Shown: positions 53,260-61,200 of the stretch, one piece after another
How the letters are laid out: each line of letters starts with the position of its first letter
Numbering within the stretch: position 1 is the first letter of the stretch
Source: Neoroseomonas eburnea
GTDB lineage: Bacteria > Pseudomonadota > Alphaproteobacteria > Acetobacterales > Acetobacteraceae
Direction: 5' to 3'
Assembly: GCF_018129005.1 (NCBI RefSeq)
Contig: NZ_JAAEDL010000023.1
Span: forward strand, 1 to 64,000
Length of the DNA stretch: 64,000 nt
Translations under genes and position numbers: made by a program
The notes under the pieces: model-generated
The model's input: only the letters and a program-made list of their open reading frames with translations
The model's database searches: none
What the model was told of the DNA's origin: nothing

Positions 53260-53348
53260 GTGCAACTCCGCCGGCTCTCTGGCGGCGCCGCTGCAGGTCG
53301 CCATCGCGGACTCGGCGCGGTGCGCGGTCGCACAGAATGTCGTGAGCC

Positions 53349-54326
53349 CTAGCCGCCGCCGATGAAGATGCCCGCGGCCAGGACGAGCGCCCCACCGAGA
53401 ACGACCTGCGTCACCGAACGCAGGAAGGGCGTCTCCATGAAGCGGTTCTGGATCCACGCGATCGCCCAGAGTTCGATGAACACCACCACGAAGGCCACCA
53501 CCGTCGCAGTCCAGAAGCTTGGGATCAGGTAGGGCAGCGCGTGGCCGAGCCCGCCAAGAGCCGTCATGACGCCGGAGGCGATGCCGCGCTTCACCGGCGA
53601 TCCGCGCCCGGAGATCACGCCATCATCGTGCACCGCTTCAGTGAAGCCCATGGAGATGCCCGCGCCCACCGAGGCGGCGAGACCGACCAGGAAGGTCGTC
53701 GCGGGATCTTGCGTGGCGAAAGCGGTCGCGAAGATGGGCGCGAGCGTCGAGACCGAACCATCCATCAAGCCAGCGAGGCCCGGCTGCACCCAGGTCAGGA
53801 TCGTCTGGCGCCGTGCGCGCTCGTCTTCTTCCTGTCTGGCGTCGCCGGTGAGATGCGTCGCCTCTGCGACCTCGACACGGTGCAGGTGGCCGCTCTCCTT
53901 CATCGCGAGATCGCCGAGGAGGCGCCGCGTGCCAGCTTCGGTCGCGCGCGCCGAGGCGGCCTCGTAGAAGCGACGGGCGTCCTCCTCCATGCGCACCGCT
54001 TCCTGGCGGATGCGCTCGATGCCGAGATTCTCCACGAGCCAGGTGGGGCGGCGCGAGTAGTAGCCGGCGACATGCTCCCGCCGGATGAGCGGAATGGTAC
54101 TACCGAAGCGTCGCTCGAAATCCGCGATCAGCGTGCGCCGGTGCTCGTTCTCCTCCGCCACCATGTCGTCGAACATCGCCGCACTCGCCGGGTAGTCCTG
54201 ACGAAGGCGTTCCGCATAGGTGGCGTAGATTCTCGCGTCATCCTCTTCGGAGGAGATTGCGAGCGCCAGGATCTCCTTCTCCGATAGCCTGGAGAACGAT
54301 TTCCGGTTGCCCAGAAACGCCAGCAT
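53349..54326 (-). CDS. mbfA: Rubrerythrin-VIT1 fusion, membrane-bound ferritin-like iron exporter
   Basis: A 325-residue protein. Residues 1-150 form a ferritin-like di-iron domain with Glu-rich helices (SSEEDDARIYATYAERLRQ; VAEENEHRRTL; RMEEDARRFYEAA; AMKESGHLHRVEVAEA). From about 165 a VIT1/CCC1-type membrane domain follows (TWVQPGLAGLMDGSVSTLAP; AGISMGFTEAVHDDG) with about five helices. MbfA in Bradyrhizobium and Agrobacterium exports iron and protects from iron and peroxide stress under Irr control. The ATG preceded by GGAAGGA is preferred over an upstream TTG. I see no convincing Irr box upstream. Confidence 0.93.
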   Translation of the reverse strand: MLAFLGNRKSFSRLSEKEILALAISSEEDDARIYATYAERLRQDYPASAAMFDDMVAEENEHRRTLIADFERRFGSTIPLIRREHVAGYYSRRPTWLVENLGIERIRQEAVRMEEDARRFYEAASARATEAGTRRLLGDLAMKESGHLHRVEVAEATHLTGDARQEEDERARRQTILTWVQPGLAGLMDGSVSTLAPIFATAFATQDPATTFLVGLAASVGAGISMGFTEAVHDDGVISGRGSPVKRGIASGVMTALGGLGHALPYLIPSFWTATVVAFVVVFIELWAIAWIQNRFMETPFLRSVTQVVLGGALVLAAGIFIGGG

Positions 54327-54719
54327 CGCTTGTCCTTCCAATCAATATTCAGGACCGACGCATCGTGCCCGCGGAGGAGCCGCACCGCGCATCGCGCCGT
54401 GTCCTCAGCCGAGGATGGCCGATTGCATCCTTGCATCTTAGGCGGAGCTTGCCGCCGTGCGAAGTTGCGGGCAGTCCGCTGCAATTGAGAGCGACCCGCA
54501 GCATTCCTCGAGGTAGGCTGAATCGGGGGACGAGCCTTCGCGTCGTTCCGCCGGTTCGACGAAGCGATCCAGCTTCCTGATCGGCGCAGACATATATGAG
54601 CACGACGGCCGTGCTCACTCGCGCCACGCGGCCGCGCTGCCGACCCGATCGAATCTTGCGTATGCCGCGTCGTCAATGTTGGGCCTGGGCATCGCGGGCA
54701 ATTGCGCTATGTGACGCCG
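54327..54719. other. Divergent intergenic region between mbfA and the GAF gene
   Basis: A 393-base gap of lower GC than its surroundings. No gene is recognised on either strand. It includes a 7-base perfect hairpin, GAGCACG/CGTGCTC with a 5-base loop at 54,598-54,616, just downstream of a CATATATGAG AT-rich patch. Promoters for both flanking genes should lie here. Confidence 0.4.
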
Positions 54720-55220
54720 ATGAGCACCGTCGACCCTTCTTCCGGCCTTCGTCGCGTCGTTGCCGCACAAGCCGGCCGTGAACAGCCCGGCACACTCTTC
54801 GCCGCACTTCAGGCAGAGATGGGCGAGGCCTTCGGCCATCGCCTTTTCACCATCATGCGCCATGATTCTGAGGCCGGGCGGAATCGGCGGGTTCATAGCA
54901 GCGATCCGGTTTCCTATCCCGTTTCAGGCTACAAGCCGGTGAACTGGGACCACCCGTGGACGAAGCGCGTGCTGGTCGATGGGCTGCCCTGGATTGGCCG
55001 CAGCGCCACCGACATCGCCTGGGCCTACCCGGACCACAACAAGATCGCATCGCTCGGCCTTGCCAGTTCCTTGAACCTGCCCGTCCGATGGTCCGGCCGG
55101 ACGCTCGGTACGGTGAATCTGCTGCACGCGGCCGGGCACTACGGTGAGGCTGACGCGGAGATCTGCCTCGTCTTCGCGGCCCTTGCCGCGCCGGCATTGC
55201 TGTCCATGGATGCATCTTGA
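54720..55220 (+). CDS. GAF-domain protein
   Basis: A 166-residue protein that is essentially one GAF domain. GTLFAALQAEMGEAFGHRLFTIM is its first helix and strand (split here over residues 24-47), with LNLPVRWSGRTLGTVNLLHA as the typical closing strands. Single-domain GAF proteins bind small ligands or act in signalling or methionine-sulfoxide reduction; the fRMsr cysteines are absent. The ATG used begins the conserved region, and a TTG six codons upstream is an alternative. It lies 16 bases before a solute-receptor gene, so it may sense that receptor's ligand. Confidence 0.75.
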   Translation: MSTVDPSSGLRRVVAAQAGREQPGTLFAALQAEMGEAFGHRLFTIMRHDSEAGRNRRVHSSDPVSYPVSGYKPVNWDHPWTKRVLVDGLPWIGRSATDIAWAYPDHNKIASLGLASSLNLPVRWSGRTLGTVNLLHAAGHYGEADAEICLVFAALAAPALLSMDAS

Positions 55221-55236
55221 GACGATGGAGACCCCA

Positions 55237-56208
55237 ATGAGCCTTCTTCCGCGCCGCGGCCTCTTGCTGGCCGCCCCCGCCGTGCTCGCCGCCTCGTCAG
55301 TCCGGGCGCAGACGAGCTTCTCCAGGCCCGTCCGGCTTGTGGTCCCGTGGGCGCCAGGGGGCACGACCGATATCCTGGCACGCATCGTCGCCGAACCGCT
55401 CGGCCAGGCGCTTGGCCAACCGGTGCTGGTGGAGAACCGCTCCGGTGCTTCCGGCAATGTCGGTTCGGACGTCGTGGCCAAGGCCGCGCCGGACGGTCAG
55501 ACGCTGCTCTTCGGCTCGATGAGCACCCACGCGATGAATCACGCGCTGATGCGCAGCATGCCTTTCGACGGCGTGGCGGATTTCACGCCGCTGGCGATGC
55601 TTGGCTTCGCGGTGAACACTATGGTGATCCACCCCTCCGTACCGGCCCGGACGGTGCCCGAGTTCATCGCCCATGCGCGCGCGAACCCGGAGAAGATCGC
55701 CTATGCTTCGGCCGGCCCCGGCTCGACGAACCATCTCTGTGCCGCGTTGTTCGAGTCGATGACCGGCATCCGCATGGTCCATGTCCCCTATCGCGGCGGC
55801 CAGCCGGCGGTGACCGACACGGTCGCCGGCCAAACGCAGCTGCTGTTCAGCGCGGCGACGCAGACCATGCCGCATGTGGAGGGCGGCCGCCTACGCCTGA
55901 TCGGCGTGACGGAGGCGACGCGTTGGGGCCGCCAGCCGAGCGTGCCGACCGTCGGCGAGGCGGTACCCGGCTACGAGATGGCGGTGTGGTATGGCGCCTT
56001 CGGGCCGAAGGGCATGGCGCCGGCGTTGCAGCAGCGTCTGCATGCGGACCTCAACCGCATCATGGCGCTGCCGGAGGTAAGGGAGCGCCTGGCCGGCATG
56101 GGCGTGGAGGTGGCGCCGGAATCCGTCGACGCTTTCGACCGGCGCCTGCGCGGCGATGCCGAGAAGTGGGGCGCGCTGATCCGACGCCTCGGCATCGAGG
56201 CGAGCTGA
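55237..56208 (+). CDS. Tripartite tricarboxylate transporter receptor (Bug family)
   Basis: A 323-residue periplasmic receptor with leader MSLLPRRGLLLAAPAVLAAS and cleavage after VRAQ. Bug marks are RPVRLVVPWAPGGTTDILAR, VLVENRSGASGNVGSD, VPYRGGQPAVTDTVAGQTQL and VPTVGEAVPGYE. The chosen ATG follows a GGAG site; an ATG four codons upstream overlaps that site. It starts a plus-strand series with a crotonase, an SDR and a second crotonase, so it probably binds a carboxylic acid that is then activated to a CoA thioester and degraded. No TctAB genes are nearby. Confidence 0.93.
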   Translation: MSLLPRRGLLLAAPAVLAASSVRAQTSFSRPVRLVVPWAPGGTTDILARIVAEPLGQALGQPVLVENRSGASGNVGSDVVAKAAPDGQTLLFGSMSTHAMNHALMRSMPFDGVADFTPLAMLGFAVNTMVIHPSVPARTVPEFIAHARANPEKIAYASAGPGSTNHLCAALFESMTGIRMVHVPYRGGQPAVTDTVAGQTQLLFSAATQTMPHVEGGRLRLIGVTEATRWGRQPSVPTVGEAVPGYEMAVWYGAFGPKGMAPALQQRLHADLNRIMALPEVRERLAGMGVEVAPESVDAFDRRLRGDAEKWGALIRRLGIEAS

Positions 56209-56271
56209 GCCCGGCTTGCCGCACCATCGGCCGCGTTCCATCCTCCGCCCCGCCAAGAAGGGGAAACGCAA

Positions 56272-57072
56272 ATGGACGCGCCGCTCAAGGTGGAGATCGA
56301 GGAGGGCATCGCCCTCCTCACCATGAACCGGGCGGAGTCCCGCAACCCGCTCGATCCCGAGATGCAGGACGCGCTGCTCGACACGCTGTCCTCGCTCGAT
56401 GCCGGGCAGGAGGTGCGCGTCGCGATCCTGACCGGCGCCGGCACTGCCTTCTGCGCCGGCGGCAATGTGCGGCGCATGGGCGAGGCCGCCAGCGGCCCCA
56501 AGGAACGCACGCCCGCCCAGGCGCGCGGCTATTATCGCCGGGGCATCCAGCGCCTGCCGCGGCTGCTCGAAGAGCTCGAACTGCCGGTGATCGCCGCGGT
56601 GAACGGACCCGCCATGGGCGCGGGCTGCGACCTGGCCTGCATGTGCGACCTGCGCATCGCCGCGGAAAGCGCGCGCTTCGCGGAATCCTTCGTCAAGCTC
56701 GGCATCATTCCCGGTGACGGCGGTGCCTGGCTGCTGCCGCGCGTGGTCGGCTTCGCCAAGGCGGCGGAGATGGCGCTGACGGGGGATTCGCTGACGGCCC
56801 AGCAGGCGCTGGCGGCGGGGCTGGTGTCGCAGGTCGTGCCCGATGCCGAGCTGATCCCGGCGGCGAAGGCACTCGCTGCGCGTGTCGCGGCCAATCCGCC
56901 CCAGGCGGTGCGCATGGCGCGGCGCCTGCTGCGGGAGGCCTGGAACAACCGGCTCGACACGGTGTTGGAGATGTCCTCCGCCATGCAGGCGGTGGCGCAT
57001 ACCACGGAGGACCACAAGGAAGCCCTCGCGGCGATGCGCGAGAAGCGCAAGCCGACCTACAAGGGCGCCTGA
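56272..57072 (+). CDS. Crotonase-superfamily protein (enoyl-CoA hydratase/isomerase-like), atypical active site
   Basis: A 266-residue crotonase-fold protein acting on acyl-CoA. Oxyanion-hole segments are AGTAFCAGGNVRRMG and NGPAMGAGCDLACMCDLRIA. Aligned with rat enoyl-CoA hydratase, the catalytic Glu144 position is Asp (GCDLA) and the Glu164 position is Phe (FAESFVKLG), so classical hydration is doubtful. The KLGIIPGDGGAWLLPR stretch resembles PaaG-type isomerases. A purine-rich AGAAGGGG site precedes the ATG. The next gene starts two bases after the stop, so the set is an operon. Confidence 0.88.
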   Translation: MDAPLKVEIEEGIALLTMNRAESRNPLDPEMQDALLDTLSSLDAGQEVRVAILTGAGTAFCAGGNVRRMGEAASGPKERTPAQARGYYRRGIQRLPRLLEELELPVIAAVNGPAMGAGCDLACMCDLRIAAESARFAESFVKLGIIPGDGGAWLLPRVVGFAKAAEMALTGDSLTAQQALAAGLVSQVVPDAELIPAAKALAARVAANPPQAVRMARRLLREAWNNRLDTVLEMSSAMQAVAHTTEDHKEALAAMREKRKPTYKGA

Positions 57073-57073
57073 G

Positions 57074-57919
57074 ATGGCCTTCGCACCGGGATTGCTGGCG
57101 GGCCGCCGTGCGCTGGTGACGGGCGGCGGAACCGGGCTCGGCCGCAGCATCGGGAAGCGGTTCCTGGAGCTCGGCGCGTCGCTCGCGATCTGCGGGCGGC
57201 GCGCGGAGGTGCTGGAGCAGGCGGCCGCTTCCTTCCGTGCCGAGCTGGCCGGCGCGCAGGTGACGACGCATCCCTGCGACATCCGCGACCCGGTCGCGGT
57301 GGAGGCGATGCTCGACGACGTCTGGCGGCACGGCGCGCCGGACATCCTGGTCAACAACGCCGCGGCGAATTTCCTGGCGCAGACACACAGGCTCTCCGCG
57401 CGCGCAGTGGATGCGGTGCTCGGCACCACACTGCATGGTGCGGCCTATTGCACCATAGGCTGCGGGCGCCGCTGGATCGAGGCAGGGCAGCCGGCAGTGG
57501 TGCTGTCCATCCTGACGCTCTCCGCCCTGCAGGGCGGCGCCTTCACCACGCCGTCCGCCATGGCCAAGGCCGGGCTGCTGGCGATGACGCAGAGCCTGGC
57601 GGTGGAATGGGGGCCGCACGGCATCCGGCTCGTGGCGATCGCGCCCGGCACCTTCCCCACGGAAGCTGCCGTCTCGCGGCTGCGCCCGGGTGGCGTCGAG
57701 CACGGCGGCGTACCGCTGCGGCGTGCCGGGAAGCACGAGGAACTGACCGACCTTGCCGCCTTCCTGATCTCCGACCACGCCGGCTACGTCACCGGCGAAT
57801 GCGTGGTGGCGGACGGCGGCCGGCGCCTGCTCGGCGGCGCGCGGGCCGGCGCGCAGGAGATGCTGGAATGGACGGATGACGATTGGGCGCAGCAGCGTGC
57901 CCGCACCCCCGCGCGCTGA
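57074..57919 (+). CDS. SDR oxidoreductase, 2,4-dienoyl-CoA-reductase-like
   Basis: A 281-residue Rossmann-fold enzyme with NADPH-binding TGGGTGLG at 16-23 and NNAAANF at 94-100. The NNAA(A/G)NF motif, TPSAMAKAGLLAMTQSLAVEW and the AVSRLRPGG tail closely follow mitochondrial-type 2,4-dienoyl-CoA reductase rather than ordinary SDRs. Lys165 matches the DECR catalytic Lys, but the DECR Tyr (in TTIYAETG) is Ser150 here (LTLSALQGG). It would reduce conjugated dienoyl-CoA during degradation of unsaturated acids, unless the lost Tyr has changed or abolished activity. It is sandwiched between two crotonases in one operon. Confidence 0.88.
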   Translation: MAFAPGLLAGRRALVTGGGTGLGRSIGKRFLELGASLAICGRRAEVLEQAAASFRAELAGAQVTTHPCDIRDPVAVEAMLDDVWRHGAPDILVNNAAANFLAQTHRLSARAVDAVLGTTLHGAAYCTIGCGRRWIEAGQPAVVLSILTLSALQGGAFTTPSAMAKAGLLAMTQSLAVEWGPHGIRLVAIAPGTFPTEAAVSRLRPGGVEHGGVPLRRAGKHEELTDLAAFLISDHAGYVTGECVVADGGRRLLGGARAGAQEMLEWTDDDWAQQRARTPAR

Positions 57920-57932
57920 GGAGCCGCCCGCC

Positions 57933-58745
57933 ATGCCCTTCGCCGAGATCGCCTACAATGTCGCCGACCGCATCGCGACCATCACCCTGAACCGGCCGGA
58001 CAAGCGCAACGCCTGGTCCGCGGAGACGGAGGCCGAGGTGCGCGAGGCCTTCACCATGGCCGCCGCCGACGAGGGCGTGCGTGCCGTCATCCTGACCGGC
58101 GCGGGCAGCACCTTCTGCGTCGGCGCCGACGTGACCGGCATCGCCGGCCGCAAGCCGGATCGCCCACGTTTCGCCGGTGTCACGCCACCGCCGGGAGGCG
58201 ATGCGCCGGTCGAGGATCTCGCGCGTCGCTATTCCTACATCCTCAACATCGGCAAGCCTGTGGTCGCCGCGATCAACGGTGCGGTCGCCGGTGTCGGGCT
58301 CGCGGTGACGCTCTACTGCGACCTGCGCTTCATGGTCGCAGGCGCGCGGCTGGCGGCGGCCTTCCCGCGACGCGGGCTGGTCGCCGAACATGGCAGCGCC
58401 TGGATGCTGCCGCGGCTGATCGGGCCGATGAATGCGGCGGATCTGCTGCTCTCGGGCCGGACGATCGCGGCGGAGGAAGCCGCGACGATGGGCCTGGTGC
58501 GCGTGCTGCCGGCGGAGGGCTTCGCCGGTGCCGTGCGCGCCTATGTCGCCGACATCGTCGAGAACTGCTCGCCGCGGTCGCTCCGCATCATCCGGCGGCA
58601 ATTGGCGCTCGCGCCGCTGCAGTCGCTCTCGGACGCGATCGAACTGTCCGAGGTCGAGCAGGCGGCGACGATCGGCACCGAGGATCGCCGCGAAGGGGCC
58701 ACCGCTTTCCTGGAGCGGCGGAAGCCCAACTTCACAGGCCGCTGA
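57933..58745 (+). CDS. Crotonase-superfamily protein (enoyl-CoA hydratase/isomerase-like), atypical active site
   Basis: A 270-residue crotonase. RPDKRNAWSAE, ILTGAGSTFCVGADVTGI and NGAVAGVGLAVTLYCDLRFM are clear family motifs. Both hydratase glutamates are replaced: the Glu144 position is Ala (VGLAVTL) and the Glu164 position Phe (LAAAFPRRG). The AFPRRGLVAEHGSAWMLPRLIG segment recalls the branch of crotonases annotated as enoyl-CoA hydratase with unknown substrate. A GAGGAG site precedes the ATG. The 3' end overlaps the convergent CoA-transferase by 14 bases. Confidence 0.88.
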   Translation: MPFAEIAYNVADRIATITLNRPDKRNAWSAETEAEVREAFTMAAADEGVRAVILTGAGSTFCVGADVTGIAGRKPDRPRFAGVTPPPGGDAPVEDLARRYSYILNIGKPVVAAINGAVAGVGLAVTLYCDLRFMVAGARLAAAFPRRGLVAEHGSAWMLPRLIGPMNAADLLLSGRTIAAEEAATMGLVRVLPAEGFAGAVRAYVADIVENCSPRSLRIIRRQLALAPLQSLSDAIELSEVEQAATIGTEDRREGATAFLERRKPNFTGR

Positions 58746-59955
58746 AGCGTGGCCCCAGCGCACCGGCCGCGCGCAGTGCTTCGCGCTCGGCCTCCTCGAT
58801 GCCGAGCATGCCGCCGAGCACCTCGGCCTCGTGCTGGTTCAGGAAGGGGCTGGGCGCGAAGTCCGGTGGCGGCGCGCCTTCGAGCCGCAATGGCGTCGAC
58901 GGCAGGACGACACGGCCGACCTCCGGGTGGTCGACCCAGCGCAGCATGCCGCGTTCGTGCATGCCGGGGTCTTCCAGCACTTCCTCGAGGGTGCGCACGG
59001 GTGCCGCCGGCACGCCGTGCTGTCGCGTCAGCTCCTCGAGCTCGGCGCGCGTATGGCGGGACGTCCAGGCGGTCACGAGGCCGTCCACCTCCGCCATGTG
59101 CTTCACGCGATCGGCGTTGCTGCGGAAGCGTTCGTCGCCGATCAGCGCCTCCTGCCCCATGGCGCGGAGCAGGCGATCCCAATGCCCCTCGGTGACGACG
59201 ATGATGGCGATCCATCCGTCCGAGGCCCGGTAGACGTTGTACGGCGCCATGGCGAGCCCGGCATGGCTGTTGCCCGTGCGCGGCGGCGCCTTGCCGCGCT
59301 CGCCGCCGAAATGCATGCCGATGGCCGAGGCGAGGGTCGAATAGGCGGCATCCTGCATCGCCACTTCGACGAAGGTGCCCTTGCCGGTGCGTTCCCGCGC
59401 GAAGAGCGCCGTCATCACCGCGCCATACAGGTGGGTGCCGCCGAGGAAGTCGCACACCGTCGGGCCGGCCTTGGTCGGCGGGCCGTCGGGGAAGCCCGTA
59501 GTGTGCATCATTCCGACGGCCGCCTGCACGGTTAGGTCCATCGCCAGCCGGTCGCGGTCCGGCCCGGTCTGGCCATAGCCCGACCCGGCCGCGTAGATCA
59601 GACGCGGATTGCGCTTCAGCAGCGCCTCGTGCCCCAGGCCGAGCCGGTCCATCGCACCGGGCGAGAAATTCTCGATCAGCACGTCCGCACGATCGACCAG
59701 GCGCAGGAAGATCTCTCGCCCCTTGGGATTCTTGAGGTCGATCGACAGGCCCTGCTTGTTCGAATTCAGCATCGCCTGGGGCACGGACCCGCCGGCGACG
59801 GCGGCGCGGCGACGCAATGGCTCGCCGTTGGGTGGCTCGATCTTGATGACGGTCGCGCCCGCCATCGCCATCAGGAACGCGCAATAGGGCGCCTGGTAGA
59901 TATGGCCGAGATCGAGAACGAGGATGCCGTCGAGCGGCCGCTGCGGCGCGCTCAC
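58732..59955 (-). CDS. Family III CoA-transferase (CaiB/BaiF)
   Basis: A 407-residue CoA-transferase that moves CoA between carboxylic acids without ATP. The catalytic Asp169 is present in PTVCDFLGGT, at the same number as in formyl-CoA transferase. N-terminal LDLGHIYQAPYCAFLMAMAG and IKIEPPNGEP are family signatures, as is LIENFSPGAMDRLGL. It would activate the substrate of the adjacent beta-oxidation-like genes. It starts two bases after the acyl-CoA dehydrogenase stop, so the two are one operon. Confidence 0.93.
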   Translation of the reverse strand: MSAPQRPLDGILVLDLGHIYQAPYCAFLMAMAGATVIKIEPPNGEPLRRRAAVAGGSVPQAMLNSNKQGLSIDLKNPKGREIFLRLVDRADVLIENFSPGAMDRLGLGHEALLKRNPRLIYAAGSGYGQTGPDRDRLAMDLTVQAAVGMMHTTGFPDGPPTKAGPTVCDFLGGTHLYGAVMTALFARERTGKGTFVEVAMQDAAYSTLASAIGMHFGGERGKAPPRTGNSHAGLAMAPYNVYRASDGWIAIIVVTEGHWDRLLRAMGQEALIGDERFRSNADRVKHMAEVDGLVTAWTSRHTRAELEELTRQHGVPAAPVRTLEEVLEDPGMHERGMLRWVDHPEVGRVVLPSTPLRLEGAPPPDFAPSPFLNQHEAEVLGGMLGIEEAEREALRAAGALGPRFSGL

Positions 59956-59957
59956 GG

Positions 59958-61133
59958 TCAGACCTTCGAACCGAGGGTGCGGCGGCCGATGGCGCTGCGA
60001 TGCACTTCGGACGGACCTTCATAGACGCGCATGACGCGCACCTGCTGATGCATGAGCTGCAACGGCAGCTCCTTCGTCATGCCCATGGCGCCGAAGGTCT
60101 GCATGGCGTTGTCGAGCACCGACTGCGCCATCTCCGTTGCGCGCACCTTGAGGATGGAGGCCTCCATCCGCACGTCGGCCCCGGCATCGAGCTTGGCGGC
60201 GAGGTCGTTCACCATCAGGCGGCAGGCATGCATTTCCATCACCGCTTCGGCGGCGAACCACTGGATGGCCTGGCGATCCGCCAGCCGCACGCCCCAGGTC
60301 ACGCGGCTCTGCGCGTGCTCGGACATCATCTCCAGCGCGCGGCGCGCCATGCCGATGCAGCGTGCGCCCATCTGCATTCGGCGCACGTTCAGCCGAAGCT
60401 GCATCGGCGCGTAGCCGCGGCCGAGTTCGCCCAGCACGTTCTCCGCCGGCACGCGGCAATCCTCGAAGACCAGCTCGTAGGTCGTGCGGCCGCCGATCAT
60501 CGGGATGGCGCGTTCGATCACGAAGCCGGGCGTTCCCTTCTCGACGATGAAGGCGGTGATGCCTTCCTGCCGCTTCCCGTCGCCGGTGCGGGCCATGAGG
60601 ATGATGAAATCCGATCGCGGGACGTTGGAGACCCAGATCTTGCGGCCGTTGATGACCCAGTGATCGCCGTCCCGCACCGCGCGCGTCGTCATGCCGGCTG
60701 GGTCACCGCCGGCGCCTGGCTCGGAGATAGCCATGGCCGAGCGCGCCTCGCCCGCGGCATAGGGCGCGAGGTATTTCGCCCGCTGGATCGGGCTCGCGAC
60801 CGAGAGCATCATGTGCAGGTTCGGGCTGTCCGGCGGGATGGTGAAGGGCACGCAGGCGCGGGCCATTTCCTCCTCCGCCGCGGCCAGCGACAGCAGCGGC
60901 AGGTTGGCGCCGCCGAATTCCTCCGGCACGTCGAGGCCCCAGAGGCCGAGTTCCCTGCAACGGGCGAGGAGCGTCGCCTCCTCCTCCGCCGAGAGCCTGT
61001 ACCCGCCGCCTTCCGCTTCGCGCTTCAGCACGGCGGGCTCGATCGGCATCAGGTCGCGATCGACGAATTTCGCGACCAGGTCCCGGAGCATCCGGGTTTC
61101 CTCGCTCGGGGCGTAGGGCAGGCTGTGATCCAT
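59958..61133 (-). CDS. Acyl-CoA dehydrogenase
   Basis: A 391-residue flavoenzyme that introduces an alpha-beta double bond into acyl-CoA. FAD/substrate motif AMAISEPGAGGDPAGM is near the middle, WVINGRKIWVSN follows, and the catalytic base is Glu372 in RVYEGPSEVHR, the MCAD-type position. The ATG (MDHSLPYAPS) gives a normal length with a GAGGA site; an earlier in-frame start is possible. It is co-transcribed with the CoA-transferase and converges with the crotonase/SDR operon, so the four activities form one activation-dehydrogenation-reduction route. Confidence 0.94.
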   Translation of the reverse strand: MDHSLPYAPSEETRMLRDLVAKFVDRDLMPIEPAVLKREAEGGGYRLSAEEEATLLARCRELGLWGLDVPEEFGGANLPLLSLAAAEEEMARACVPFTIPPDSPNLHMMLSVASPIQRAKYLAPYAAGEARSAMAISEPGAGGDPAGMTTRAVRDGDHWVINGRKIWVSNVPRSDFIILMARTGDGKRQEGITAFIVEKGTPGFVIERAIPMIGGRTTYELVFEDCRVPAENVLGELGRGYAPMQLRLNVRRMQMGARCIGMARRALEMMSEHAQSRVTWGVRLADRQAIQWFAAEAVMEMHACRLMVNDLAAKLDAGADVRMEASILKVRATEMAQSVLDNAMQTFGAMGMTKELPLQLMHQQVRVMRVYEGPSEVHRSAIGRRTLGSKV

Positions 61134-61200
61134 GCTGCGACGTTCCTCGTGTTGCGCGAACCGCACCACCAGGTGCGGCCCGCGTCAAGCAGGGCCGCGG

